Source of the DNA: Erpobdella octoculata
Lineage: Eukaryota > Annelida > Clitellata > Hirudinida > Erpobdellidae
Assembly: GCA_963978895.1 (NCBI GenBank)
Contig: OZ022246.1
Coordinates: 21,523,103-21,587,102, forward strand
Direction: 5' to 3'
DNA length: 64,000 nucleotides
The notes under the pieces are model-generated. The model ran no database searches, was not told the DNA's origin, and worked only from the letters and a program-made list of their open reading frames with translations. The position numbers and the translations under genes are program-made. Positions 11,161 to 23,291 of the stretch are shown one piece after another (position 1 is the first letter of the stretch; the number at the start of each line of letters is the position of its first letter).

Positions 11161-14100
11161 TCATGCAGATATATTTGCGTAAACTGGAGTTGTGAATGCT
11201 CTTCTATCCGTATGATGAGGCTGTAGTAAACTACCTGTTTGCTCAGATGATGGCAATAGTGCTAATAAGATCTCAGTGTATACTGTTTCTTCGCCTGGAG
11301 GACCTAGAGATTCGTAAGCGACGTCAACGACTTTTGAACTCGTGGTTGTCTGCAGAGGTTTCAGTTCGCAAAGAAGTGATTGGCTGATTATGAAAAAAAT
11401 GTATATTTAATTTATTTAAACAAATAAATAAATTAAAACTAATTTTTGACAATTCTTCTATTAAATAAAATATTTAAAAAAATCTTTTTAAAATACCACG
11501 TTTTTGTGAACTAAAAAGAAAAAATATTTTTTCTCTGGGCTGTGTGAGAAATGTTTTGATAAAGTGACGTCAACGACTTTTGAACTCGTTGATGTCAGCA
11601 TTTTTTATTTATTTAAAAAAATAAACGAATTAAAACTAATTTTTGACAATTCTTCTAATAAAAAATAGTTTTTCTGATCACCGCAATCTAATTTCACTGA
11701 TATTTCCTATTAAGATTACCTTTTTTCCGATGATGCCGGAACAGAATCACAATCATCAGTAAAATTAAACAAACTCCTATCGTGAGAAAGAACGTGATCA
11801 CAATCGCTATTACGGTGTCTACTAAAAATTGAATTATAAAAATGCATTAAATCTAAACTTGGAACATTGAAAAAATTGAAGCAAACATAAAACATCTTCT
11901 TGCAATCAAATAAAGATATTGAAATTTCATTTGGCTGTTAGAGCAGATGGGTCAGAGTTGTATAAGGACTGAGTTGTGAATTTGGAACCCCACAGCAAAT
12001 AGGGTCAACCAAAAATAAAAACCCTTCAAAATTTATTATTTAATATTATGTAGGTTCAAAAGCAACAACTGTTACAAAGTTTTACACATATGACTGGATA
12101 TAGCATGAACTGGTTTCAACTTACAATTTACAATTTATAAACAAATAATTTGACTTATAAAAACGAAGTTTAATTTGAATAGATGTGATGGATTGTGAGA
12201 AGAAAATTATTAAAACAATAAAGATGATTGTTACGCCCGTGTGAAATACAGCGTGCATGCCTATCCATTGTATATTGTAGTGCACGGCGTAGGTGTTAAG
12301 TATGTGCTGCGGTAGCCTAAAAATTTGAATATGCGCGTATTAATACATCGTTCGATTGTTGCAGCCAATCAGATTATCAGATTTGAATATTTGCGCGCTA
12401 GCCTGCAAGTTGCTTTATAAAGGAGGCTTTGAAATTTGAATTGGGAGAATTGCGTTTGTTTATTTAGAACTTGAACCTGTTAAACTCTGTCGTGTTGTTA
12501 ATTGATATTATTTCATGTTTTGGACATTTTTCGATATTTAAAATAACTAATTGTCAACGTGAAAGTGTTTGACTTTGTTTTGAAACATCCCAGTTGTTTT
12601 GAAGTAGTTTTGATTCGAAAGTTCTCCAAGAGTTTCGGCTATTGCAAAGGCGATAGTCGTGACAATGATCATCAACCATGATGTTAAACAAATCAATAAA
12701 AATCTGAGCTTACTTTTCTTTATCTGATCAATGAAAGAGGTACCATCATCATATGTGGAAAAATCTGGCAGATTTTCAGATTTCAGAGATTGAGTAACAT
12801 GGAAATGAAAACTATCTGCTATTCAACTAAAGTTTATAGAAACTTGTTTAAAACTTTCTCGAAGACTAACGGCACTAATGGCCATAATGGCTAAACAGAA
12901 GAACTATTTTACATGTTAATTTTCAATAACATATATTATAAAATCATTTAAATATAACCCAATTGAAAGAAAATTTAAGCATTTTTAAATACATTTTCAA
13001 ATCTTACTGAAACAATGCAATTCAGATAAAAATTTACAAAATCATTAATTTACAGTTACAATACTAAATTAAATAAACCAATCAATATATATTCGTTATA
13101 AAAATTTATTAATGTTACCTTGATTTGGAGTTATGCTTGTGCGAGTTTCCCCTGACTGTGTACTATCTGTTGATGATAATAAATTTTAGTTATACTTTAT
13201 TTTTTAATCAAAAACTTTTATTTGGTTGCCAGATTTGCCTAACTGAACTTTCATCAGATTAAAATGGTTGGCCAATCAAGATCCAAATAAAGAACTGTCC
13301 AATAAGCAAGTTACATATGAAGAACTGACCAATAAGAAAGTTACAAATAAAGAACTGTCCAATAAGCAAGTTACATATGAAGAACTGACCAATAAGCAAG
13401 TTACATATAAAGAACTGACCAATAAGCAAGTTACAAACAAATAATTGACCAGCACTGCAAGTTATAAATGTAATAAAAGTATTGTGCTGCTTTTTGTTAA
13501 TTTTCAATAACACTTGTTACAAGATCATTTAAATACAAAACAATTTAAAGTAATTTCAGCATTTTTAAATAAATTTAAAAAAACGACGTATCAGTGTAAA
13601 CAATTTGATTCAGTTATACAAATATACAAAACCAATAATTTATAACTACCAGGGTTGTTAAAGCTACCAGTCTTAATAGTAGCGTCGCTACCGCTACTCG
13701 TAAAAACTTATAAAGTAGCACTAAAAACCCATCTACGATTTTTATATAACATCAACAGAAAATTACTTGCGAGAAATTCGCTTACTGGTCATATTGAGTC
13801 CCAAATTTGTTATCCCAGCTTGCGCCCCGCATCTGTCAGTCCGGTCCTGCCTTGGTCATGCCTACTGCACCAGTGCACAACAAGCTAAGAGTGAAAACCT
13901 ATCTTGAATTAATTGTGTAAGCATAAACAAATTGCAAATCATTTACAAGACGTCACGTGCTTCTTCAAATTAAATCTCGACTTGTTGCCGTTGCCAGAGG
14001 AAATTTTCTTTCCTTGTGCATCGGTTTAACAATGCCGGCTTCATGCACGTCAAAGGATCACGCCATATATATATGGTTTTAGATAAATTTATACAAACTT

Positions 14101-17100
14101 TCGGAGCGTCCTTGTGTGTGGAAGATTCAAGCCTTTGCTTCAAAGAAAATTGTAAGCTTTTGGTCCGTACAGATGTTAATGCAAACGACTTTTGTTCATC
14201 TGTATAGACTTTTCCAGCCTTAAACATATTGCGTAGTTGACCTAAAATGTTTATGAAATTTATTACCTATCATTTAAACATTTTTCTGCAGTTTTATTCT
14301 GAACTCACTGTCATAAAATTCCAGTTTCTTGGAAAGATCTTCATTAATTAAATTGAGGTTTTTAGCCTCTTCCATGACATTTAAGCATCTTTCCTCAATT
14401 CTTTTTTTTTGTTTTCATAATGTTTTGAAACTTCACCTTTATTCTTGCAAGATTAGTGGATGATCTTTTATACCGTTTAGCTAATTGGTTAGTTGTCAGA
14501 ACATATCGATGATCCTAATGCATATAGAAAAAATAAATTTTTTCATTTAGACTTGTGTTACGTTGAAACTGTTTTTAGAAAAACATACAATTCTTGAAAT
14601 AAATACATGATAAGATAAACTTACCAAAGCTATTCTTTTTCTGTTATTGGGTGTTGCAGAAGCTGAATTAGCAAGTAACTTTTTTGGAGTTGATGAAGAA
14701 GGCTAAAGACAAATTTTCAACATAACATCTCAGAAAATTTGAATGTTATTAAAGAAATACAACATATAACAAAACTGTGTTTATATTTATTATTTTTAAA
14801 TCATTTAACAAAACTGCTAACTAACTATATCTGATGAGGGAAATTCCTCAGTAAAAGATGTTGTTGGCTAGAAATGAAAAAGTTTGCAATAAGATTTACA
14901 GACAAAAATATTAATTGTAATAGTTAATGAATAAATTAATTTATTTTAAGCTTTATTTGCAATTCTCTTACGACAAAAATAAAATTTATCAAAGCCCCAC
15001 AGATTAAATAAATAAAACTTCAAAGCAATATAGTAACCAAGAATACTTCTTCTCTTGGAATATTTGGCCTGGCTGATAATGAATCATTAAGTTTATCCTG
15101 CACACTGCAAATCTAAATATAGAAAATTTGAAAGTACACAATTATTAATTTTCCCTAAAGTATAGGAGCTATACATAATAAATAATTTCATAAATGTTCT
15201 TGCAGATTAAATCAAAATATATTTACAACTGTCATTTAAGAACATACCTTGCACAAAAAAAGAACATTAGGGTTTCAGCAATAAATTAGATAATTTCACA
15301 AAGTGCTACAAAACTGTTTTGTTAACTTACCATTTTTATTGGTCCTTTACATGGTATGGCATTATAATATAATTTTATTTTATTTTCCATTATGTATATC
15401 ATTTCATCATCAAAATGTTTTGAGCTGATTCTTGTATCAGGACCAATCTGCCAAAAAGGATCATCATTCAAACGCTGAATTATTTTTATCCACTCACAAC
15501 GTCTTCGGGCTTCTCTAGGAAAACTTAAATAATAAATATTAATTATTTAGCTTAATTAATTTATATATTCAAATATAATAAACTATAATTTAAAATACTA
15601 CACGAAAAAAAAAATATTCCATTGTATTACTTCTTCTACTTTCACATAATGATATGCAACACTTGGATGGCATTATCAAGTAACTATAAAAAGAAAAAAG
15701 ATTGAGAAAATAAAGTATGTAAGACGTAAGATTATAACAGAAATTAACTAACTTTGTTTTTCTTGTAGTGTAACTAACAAAAGTTCTATAGCTCATTCTT
15801 CTAAAATGTTGTCTAATAATACGAACTAACTAATCAGATGAAAATGACTAATAATGTCATCTGGCTACGCAAAAACTTGAGAAAAAATCGTTCAGGCACT
15901 TGCTTGGCAGCAGACGATTTTATTTACGTCACTGTTTCAGAACGGCCAAACAAAGACTCTAAATATTTCCCCCTATGGTTGGAGGTCGATAATAGGTGTA
16001 GGGCCTATATACCAATTCTATAAATATGGATCACGCATTCCCGCTATGACAAATCTGGCATCGGTTATTTAACACTAAGGAGCCACGCTTCAAAGACACA
16101 CATGCCTCGAGCAATCAGCATGTTTTTAGAAGACATGGTTGTAATATACAACAATTGTATTCGTCACATACATAAATAAATCAACTGGACAAGAAATAAC
16201 GTCAAGATCTTAAGATCAAAAGAGCAAAAGACAATTAAATAAAAAGTTTAAAAAATTGCCTTGAACTGTTCGTACACACTCAAACAGCCAGATACCATAC
16301 ACCTCAAAACATTACTAACACCCGGTCTACCACTTCTGTCACACTTCAAAGAGACGCACACGTTCGCTTTAGCAAGGTCAGGAAAGGTTCCACATTTCAA
16401 AGAGACGCTTACGATCGTCGATCAATCAGCCAGATTCAGATGTCATGCATACTTCAAATAGAAACTACATACATGGGAAATCACTTAATTGATATAAACA
16501 TCATATTTTGTTTTTGAATAAAAGTAGCGGTAGCGAATAGCGCTGAGAACAGCTCAAAAATGTAGCGGCGCTACCATCGACGATCTTGTCAACCAATAGT
16601 AGCGCCGCTACCACTACCTTAAAAATAGCACCGCTCTTAACAACCCTGATAACTACATTACTAAATAACATTAGCCAGTGATCGTAATCATGTTACCTCT
16701 ACTTGGAGTTGTGTTTGTGCGAGTTCTCTCGTACTCTGGATTGTCTGTTGATAATAATAAATACTTGTTAAACTTTTATCTTTAACCAAAAACGTTTATT
16801 TGGTTGCCAGATGTGACTAATAAAACTACAATCAAACTGAAACTAAGGAAGAACCAAATAAAGACCTGACAAAGCATGTGCTACCAGTGCTACCAGTACT
16901 TACTAGAAGTTGCATATTAAAAACAGACCAACATACTACGAGCACTGCAAAGTTAAAAACAAAGAACTGACCAATATATCATAAGGATGCAAGTTAAAAA
17001 TTTATAAAAATTAAAAAAGTTTCAACCTTTGAGTTGATAAATAGTAAAATATACATATTTCTCATTGCACTGCTATTAGCAATTTAAGATAACAATTAAC

Positions 17101-17712
17101 ACACTAAACATGTAAAAAATTTATTTTACTCACTTTGCATGCATATTATGTAAAGCTTAGTTGCTTGATGGTTAAAAGACCATAACCATTTGCTACCGTA
17201 AGGATAGAAACCAACAAAGGCAATGCCATTCTTAGTTGGCCGATGACTAGTATCCTTCCAATTTGCATAAATTATACCTACAATTAACGACAAACGTGTA
17301 TAATTATATGAATATAATACACTTAAATATCATTGCATCTCCGTACTTTCATTTGATTTTTTCCATCTGCAACTTTCTTCGTTGCACGTCATGTAAAGAT
17401 GACATTTAATATGATAACCGCGTCTGAGGTCAAGGTAGAACTGATATACTTCGTTTTGAACGCTTTCAGAATAAATTTCCAAACCCCAATACGGTTCTTT
17501 ACAAAGATTTGCATTATAATAATAATATTTATCATCACTCATGTAACAATATTCGTTGTAACACTTTTCTATAACTTTTGCGGCAAACGTAGTCAGCAAA
17601 ATGAAAAATCCTTCGGAAATAAATAAATTTCTATTGAAATATTTTGAAGCCAATATTACTTTTGAAAAAAAAACAAAAGCAAACCTAAAAGCAAACAATC
17701 CAGCACTTTCAT
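11161..17712 (-). CDS. Receptor gene B: Cys-rich receptor with ITAM-like tail
   Basis: Exons, minus strand: 17685-17712, 17347-17610, 17134-17277, 16697-16744, 13119-13166, (12714-12776), 11720-11818, 11161-11383. The signal peptide is MKVLDCLLLG joined to FFILLTTFAA. The ectodomain keeps CYNEYC, CKEPYWGLEIYSES, MTCNEESCRW and YIICMQ but lacks the TYCRP/WCS cysteine pair of gene A. Stalks read NPEYERTRTNTTPSR and STQSGETRTSITPNQ. The 63-nt stalk exon at 12714 has lost its AG acceptor and is probably skipped, which phase 1-1 symmetry allows. The membrane exon is IVITFFLTIGVCLILLMIVI then FRHHRKK. The tail has VAYESL, an 8-residue spacer, VYTEI, and ends PVYANISA. Lesion: the membrane exon ends in phase 1 after an A6 run while the tail needs phase 2, so the tail is out of frame as read. 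A solo LTR, a minisatellite and a THAP transposon sit in its introns. Confidence 0.65.
12229..12664. mobile_element. Solo LTR (436 bp) in an intron of gene B
   Basis: It begins TGTTACGCCC and ends GTCGTGACA, imperfect terminal inverted repeats of LTR type, and is flanked by a 5-bp duplication ATGAT (12,224-12,228 and 12,665-12,669). It holds a CCAAT box (12,365) and a TATA-like TTTATAA (12,414). No internal coding region adjoins it, so the element was lost by LTR-LTR recombination. The X2 copy (43,609-44,036) has the same flanks, so insertion predates the duplication. Confidence 0.88.
13288..13450. repeat. 30-bp minisatellite in gene B intron
   Basis: About five to six copies of a 30-bp unit containing GAACTGACCAATAAGCAAGT. 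The X2 counterpart (44,650-44,880) has more units. Single diverged units occur in homologous introns elsewhere (for example 34,130 and 61,120). Confidence 0.85.
13650..16648 (-). mobile_element. THAP-domain DNA transposon (P/hAT-like), copy 1
   Basis: Terminal inverted repeats CAGGGTTGTTAA and TTAACAACCCTG, with a perfect 8-bp duplication ATAACTAC at 13,642-13,649 and 16,649-16,656. The subterminal regions carry repeated GTAGCGGCGCTACC-like palindromes typical of transposase-binding arrays. The only recognisable coding capacity is a THAP domain plus downstream basic exons; no catalytic transposase core was seen in the 3 kb. An 8-bp duplication is shared by the hAT and P superfamilies; the THAP domain favours P. 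It sits in an intron of receptor B. Confidence 0.88.
14300..15673 (-). CDS. THAP-domain protein of the transposon, truncated
   Basis: Exon 15602-15673 begins MPSKCCISLCESRRSNTMEY, the first half of a C2CH THAP zinc finger. Exon 15331-15523 continues FPREARRRCEWIKIIQRL, then PDTRISSKHF and ends near the IPCKGP motif, completing C-x3-C...C-x2-H spacing and the invariant Pro. Further exon candidates: at about 15,060-15,120; 14,825-14,870 (PTTSFTEEFPSSD); 14,640-14,703 (KKLLANSASATPNNRKR); and about 14,300-14,517 (DHRYVLTTNQLAKRYKRSS), resembling the segment before the coiled coil in THAP9/P-type transposases. A frame mismatch of one base remains between the first two exons. Product, if made, would bind DNA and perhaps dimerise without catalysis. 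Confidence 0.65.
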
Positions 17713-18039
17713 TCTTTGAGTTGACTTTTTACTATGAAGAAAATATATAACATTTATCTGGGGCTAGAAAACACAATAAACAAACGATGTGTCTATCTTT
17801 ATGAATTTCTATCTTTTTTGTTTCTCTTTCCCGTTCTCTTTATGCAACAATCTTGATTTTACAACCAATTTTCAGCATCTCACAATCCGCATTCCACAGA
17901 TAATTATATTAGATTAATATTTTACCAGGATGTTTTTGTTTAATTGCTGTTTTATTATTATTATTCACATGGTAAATCTAAATTATAGCTATTAGTTATT
18001 ATTAGTTACAATTATTACTGTTAATATTGCAGCTGTCAG

Positions 18040-18470
18040 TATACAAAAATAAGGACAAAGTGACGAGATATCTTAGAATTTATTGTGTAATTAAGTGGCC
18101 AAAACAAAATAAGCACAGCAAAATGTAAAAAGTCAGTAATTTGTTTGCACATGATGAGGTAAAAACTTGATATTTTGTCGTGTCATCAAGAAGTTTTCTC
18201 TCATGCAATCACTTCTTCTTCTTTACCACCTGTCATATCTGCTGATCAAGATTTCCCCGGATCCACCAATGCACTTCTGAAGATATTAAAGAATGGAAAT
18301 TCAAAATGGGTATAATTATTGCAGCAACATTTTCACTTGGGAAAGTAACCGCGAAATGCCCCTTTGACTCAACGTCATAACCACCAAAATAATCTCTTGA
18401 GACGTGATTCATAAATATATTTTCCCAGACATTCTCCTTTTTAATTGGCTTTTGCTGATTAATTGTTCAC
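18040..18470 (-). promoter_or_regulatory. Repeated 5' flank of receptor genes, copy upstream of gene B
   Basis: Same block as upstream of gene A, with TGACTCAACGTCA at 18,365 followed by AATCTCTTGAGACGTGATTC. It lies 0.3-0.75 kb upstream of the first exon of B. A short (TTA)4 at 17,953 marks where other copies carry long arrays. Confidence 0.45.
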
Positions 18471-18619
18471 TTGAATTGTAAAACAAAATGAACACCTGTT
18501 TTAAAGCCATCATACTTTTCACTTTTTTAACAGTTGTTTTGATTTTTTACAATAAAAAAAACTTTTACTATTGACTCAACAATTTTCAAGTCCGTTATGC
18601 GAAAATCAAAATGTCTGCA

Positions 18620-18840
18620 ACAGTTGTGGACATTACCACAGATGTACAGAAAGAGTTCTATTACTAAGGATTTTCAGTTTTTTTTAATTGTCCATATAAT
18701 TTGAAACTGAACTGATATTTAATAAATAAAACATATAAGTTGTTCTATTGATGCTGAAAACAAAGAAAAACAACTCAACTTAACACATAACTCACCACAC
18801 TGTTTCCATGGCAACGAAATATAATGATGACATCAGGATA
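18620..18840. promoter_or_regulatory. RUNX-pair / RFX X-box / CRE module, copy 1
   Basis: Contains TTGTGGACATTACCACAG (inverted pair of RUNX-type TGTGG/CCACA), then GTTTCCATGGCAAC at 18,802-18,815, one base from the palindromic RFX X-box GTTGCCATGGCAAC, and TGACATCA at 18,828-18,835, a CRE-like site 12 bp further on. The module is repeated at 30.27-30.48, 50.07-50.29 and 58.70-58.91 kb, each time about 0.6-1.1 kb upstream of a minus-strand gene (B, AChBP1, E, AChBP2). Function is inferred. Confidence 0.45.
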
Positions 18841-18948
18841 CAACTTTGTCTAGCACCACTAAACACGTCAAGAGAACTACTCGAATTTGTAACTAAAACA
18901 AACAAACAGAAACAAAATATTCAGTTGTACTCAATCTTCCAATAATCC

Positions 18949-19277
18949 TCACTTGTACTTTGAACCAATTATAAAATGATATAAGCATATAATAACAAAT
19001 AAAACAGTAACAACTTTGATGATCATTGATTGACAATAATTCTCGATGCAAAGTTTTGTATATTCCCTGCTATACGATAATAAACACGATAAAGAAAAAA
19101 TACCAACTCGAATACATCCAAACCTTCGAAGAATTGTCATTAGACTTCATTGCCGATGTCCGCCAACGGTCTGGATCTTGGCAATGTCTACCAAACAGGA
19201 CAATTAACGCGTTTATATTTTCATATCGACTGAAGGCATTTACTGGGAGCGAGATAAAATCTAATATAATTAGTTAA
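18949..19277. other. Conserved small open region, open on both strands
   Basis: Open on the plus strand for 83 codons from 19,026 (MIDNNSRCKVLYIPCYT...) and on the minus strand with RHCQDPDRWRTSAMKSNDN then a hydrophobic WYFFFIVFIIV and stop. It recurs with both readings open at about 50.40-50.73 and 59.02-59.35 kb, and partly at 30.59-30.79 kb. The minus reading has an AG acceptor (ATTATATTAG) and looks like an exon ending in a membrane segment. Substitutions between copies do not decide the strand. Confidence 0.35.
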
Positions 19278-19478
19278 ATATTTTTATTGAATCTGACTAG
19301 GTAATATTATATTATGAATAAATATTTTAATATTTTATTGGTATTGTATTATGAATGCAAATGTAATTTTTATTTACTTGAATTTTGATTTGCTGTGTGT
19401 CTAAGTTTTAGCTTATATGGCTTTTTCCTGATATTACCACCCACAAACAAATAAATAAATTCAATTTGTAATAATCTT

Positions 19479-19581
<103 letters not shown>

Positions 19582-20646
19582 ATGAATCTGTTTGTCAATG
19601 AATATGATGAGATCAAAACCTGATATTTTATCGTGTCATCAAGAGGTTTTCACTAGTGTAATCACCTCTTCCTCTTTAAACAATAGAAATTAAAAACGAG
19701 ACCACATTTTCACTTGGGAAAGTAACCGCGAAACGCTTCTCTGACTCAACGTCATAGCAACCAAAATAATCTCTCGAAACGTGATTCATAAACGTATTTA
19801 CTCAGACATCTTTCTTTTTAATTGGCTTTTAACAGCTGCTTAATTTTTCACTTGATTTATAATTTTTTTTTCAACTAAAAATTTTTTTTTATATAATAAA
19901 TTATTATCTATTTCATCTATGTCATCGTTCAAGTTTTACTATAATCTTCCAATCACTTGGTCCTCATGCATGTGTACATTGGAGTTGTGATTGCTTTTCC
20001 ATCTATATGACACTGTGAGCTACCTGCTTGCTCGGAAGATGATAGGATTTCAAGGTATGTCGTTTCTCCTTCTGGAAGAACTAGAGATTTGTAAATGTCA
20101 TTGACTTTTGAACACGTAGTTGTCTGTCGAGGTTGGAGCTTGCGACGATGTGATTCTCTGATTATGAAAAAATAATATTTTTACTTTATTTAAAAAAAAA
20201 CAAACAAATTAAAACTAATTTTTGAAAATTGTTGTATTTAGAAGAAAAAAACATTTTTTTTCCTGGAGGACCTAGAGATTCGTAAAAGTAGTCAACAACT
20301 TCTGAACTCGCATTTGTCAGACGAAGTATATTACTGATTAAAAAACGGTATTTTTTATTTAGTCAAAAAACAAATTACCGAATTAAAGCTTATTTTTGAT
20401 AATTTTTCTATTTAAAAGCGCCACAACCCAATTTTTCGGATCTTTCTGTTAGATTATGAAAAACAAATTGCGAAGTTTATTATTATCAAACTTAATCGAA
20501 TATAATGTTACGAGCACCGAGCACAGAGCAGGCAATGGCGTCGAACAATCAAACATCGGAAGAAGGAGCAAAGAACTAATTAACATAAAAGACAATAAAT
20601 CGTTGTAATCCAACACCCCCCCTCAACGATTTATTCGTTGTCAATG

Positions 20647-23160
20647 TTAAAACAGTCCAATGTCTTGAGCTAACTGTTTAATCTTGATTGGTCCTAATGG
20701 TTTAGTTAACAAGTCAGCTATCATCTTCTCGCTCGGACAGTATCTAACATCAATTTCACCAGATCTGTATAAGTTACGGATGAAGTGATACTTGGTGTCA
20801 ATGTGCTTCGTCCTCTGAGAACACCTGTCATTCTGCAGTATTCTAATACAACTCTGGTTGTCTTCATATATAATAACAGGCTTCTTTAGTTCTTGGTCAA
20901 GATCTTTAAGTATCCTCAGTATCCATAGAGCTTCCTGAACTGCTTCAACTAGGGCTATGTATTCAGCTTCAGTAGATGAGAGAGTAACCATAGTCTGTTT
21001 TCTACTCACCCATGAAATTGGTGAACCTAAGTACTTGAAACAAAATCCTGTGTTAGATTTTCTGTCATTCAGATCACCTCCTCAGTCAGCATCTGCATAA
21101 CCTATTAGTTGTGTGGCATGTTGTTCACTCAAAGAACCTAATTTCAATTGTTTCTGTTTGGTGTCATTCAGATATCTAAAGATTCTTTTAACTTCAGTCC
21201 AATCAGATTTCTTTGGATCACTAACATGTCTTGCAAGAATTGAAGTTCCTACTGCAATATCTGGTCTGGTGTTTGTCGACAAATACAGTAGAGATCCTAT
21301 GGCACTTCTATAAACTTCTTTATTCTCAAAACACTCTTGTGGTTCTTGTCTCTTTTGATATCCAGTATCAATCGGTATGCTTGATGGTCGGCTATCGGTC
21401 AAATTGAATTCTTGTAATTTACTATCAATATATTTTTGCTGGTTTAACAAAAATATGCCATCTTGGTCTCTTTGAAATTGAATTCCAAGATAATACTTTA
21501 GATTTCCAAGATCTTTTAAAACAAGAACTTTATTCATTTGGTGTTCAAATTCTTCAATCATTGATAAATCAGTTGTCGCCACAATAAGATCATCAACGTG
21601 AATGGATAAGTATATTAACTTTTTGTTATCTCTTTTAAAATATAGACATGGATCATTCTCGCTTTTGTTGTAACTCTGATTACTGAGAATTTCATGAAGT
21701 TTCTTGTTCCATTCATTGGCTCCTTGTTTCAGTCCGTACAAATTCTTTGAAAGTTTGCATACCAGATCGTTGTTACCGAAAGGTGCAGGTTGCTTCATGT
21801 AAACTTCATGAGACAGATTGGCATTAAGGTAAGCTGATTGTACATCATAATGCTTAACAATCATTTTCTTCTGACCAGCTATAGTTAATAATGCTCGAAG
21901 TGTAGTTGTCCTAGCAACCGGTGCAAAAACTTCATCGAAACTATCACCATATTTCTGAGAATAACCTTGAGCAACTAAACGAGCTTTATATTTGACGACA
22001 TTTTCATCTTCATCAGTTTTTATTTTGTATACCCATTTACTTCCGATGGCTGTTTTATTCTCGGGTAAATCTGTCAAAATCCAGGTTTTATTCAATTCTA
22101 AACATCTGAGTTCTTCTTTCATTGCTGCAATCCACTGTTGAGCTTCTGTACATGATATAGCTTCTTCATAGGTTCTGGGTACAATCGGGTTAACTGTCAC
22201 TTTGTTGATAACCTCAAACCTCTTTGGTGGTTTCCCTTTGTTAGGTCGTTGAGATCTTCTGAGTTCTACTTGCTGTTTTGGTGTTAACTGAATAGCTGTA
22301 TTGTCTTTATTCAATTCGATTTCATTACTTTGAATCGTTGCTTTATCATGATCCACAAAATCATCTTCAAGTGATAATTCAACAAAATTTTCTTCACTAG
22401 CAAGATCAGAATTAAGTCTCTGTTCAGTTCTGGTTTGATTTGAATGGGGTTCTCCTTCAATGAAAATGACATCTTTACTGATGGTGATTTTGTCTGTTTC
22501 TGAATCAAGCAAACGGTAACCTTTTGTCCCTTCCTCGTAGCCAACAAAAATTAACTTTCTTGCTTTATCACTTAACTTTTGTCTTTTATTTGCAGGAATT
22601 GAAACATAAGCTTTGCAACCAAACTTTCTGATGTAACTCAAATCGGGTTTCTTTTCATTCCACATCTGGTAGGGTGTTTCTTCACGTCCTGTCACTGGGA
22701 GCCTGTTTTGCATGTGGTTGGCTGTAGTTACTGCTTCTCCCCAATATCTGTCAGGTAAACCAGAATCAATCAGCATGCTTCTCACCATTTCGACTCAGTA
22801 TCGATTTTTCCTTTCAGCACAACCATTCTGTTGAGGTGTGTAGGGATTTGTCAGTTGAGTCTGAATGCCTTCATTCTTTAAAAACATCTTTAGTTCATCT
22901 CCTGTGTATTCACCTCCTCTGTCTGATCTGATTATCTTTGGAGTTTTTCTGAATTTTGTTTGAACATACTTGACTTATTCTTTAATTTTTGATGACACTT
23001 CAGATTTGTATTTCAACTAATAAACTTCTGTGTATCTACTGTAGTCGTCAATCATAGCCATGAAGTATCTGTTGCCACTGGGTGTTGAGGTAGACATTGG
23101 TCCACAGACATCAGTGTGTATCGCCTTGAGCAAGACTTATCTTGATAAGGCATAAGCTAA
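20647..23160 (-). pseudogene. copia integrase, reverse transcriptase and RNase H
   Basis: The integrase core is degraded: IIRSDRGGEYTGDELK is followed by AERKNRY and an in-frame TGA, with further stops at about 22,974 and 23,020. From 22,788 the frame is open for 568 codons through GYRLLD, the RT core KARLVAQGYSQ, LNANLSHEVYMKQP, LYGLKQ and SIHVDDLIVA, to GYADAD. There the Trp codon expected next (TGG) is TGA. RNase H resumes at 21,009 with LSSTEAEYIAL and YEDNQS and ends at 20,647. At least four nonsense changes and one frameshift make the copy non-autonomous although the LTRs look young. Confidence 0.92.
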
Positions 23161-23291
23161 ATCTCAAAAAAAAAAGTCAAGCACATCATCTGTTTTGGAT
23201 TCAGATTTTTTTGGAATAGGCTTTCTACTCATTTTTGCTTTGATACAAGTTTCACAAATTTCTGAAATTTCACAAGGTTTTATATGGAAAT

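Noticed and set aside
13288..13450. Possible CRISPR-like array
   Set aside because: Units are directly adjacent with no unique spacers and the context is an intron of a spliced eukaryotic gene; it is a minisatellite.
13259..13513. Repeated CNLLIGQFFI open frame (also at 44,570-44,939)
   Set aside because: Translation of the 30-bp intronic minisatellite; unit length is a multiple of three, so frames stay open by chance.
15838..16461. Plus-strand open frames inside the THAP transposon, identical in both copies
   Set aside because: No domain recognised. Identity between copies reflects recent duplication, not constraint.
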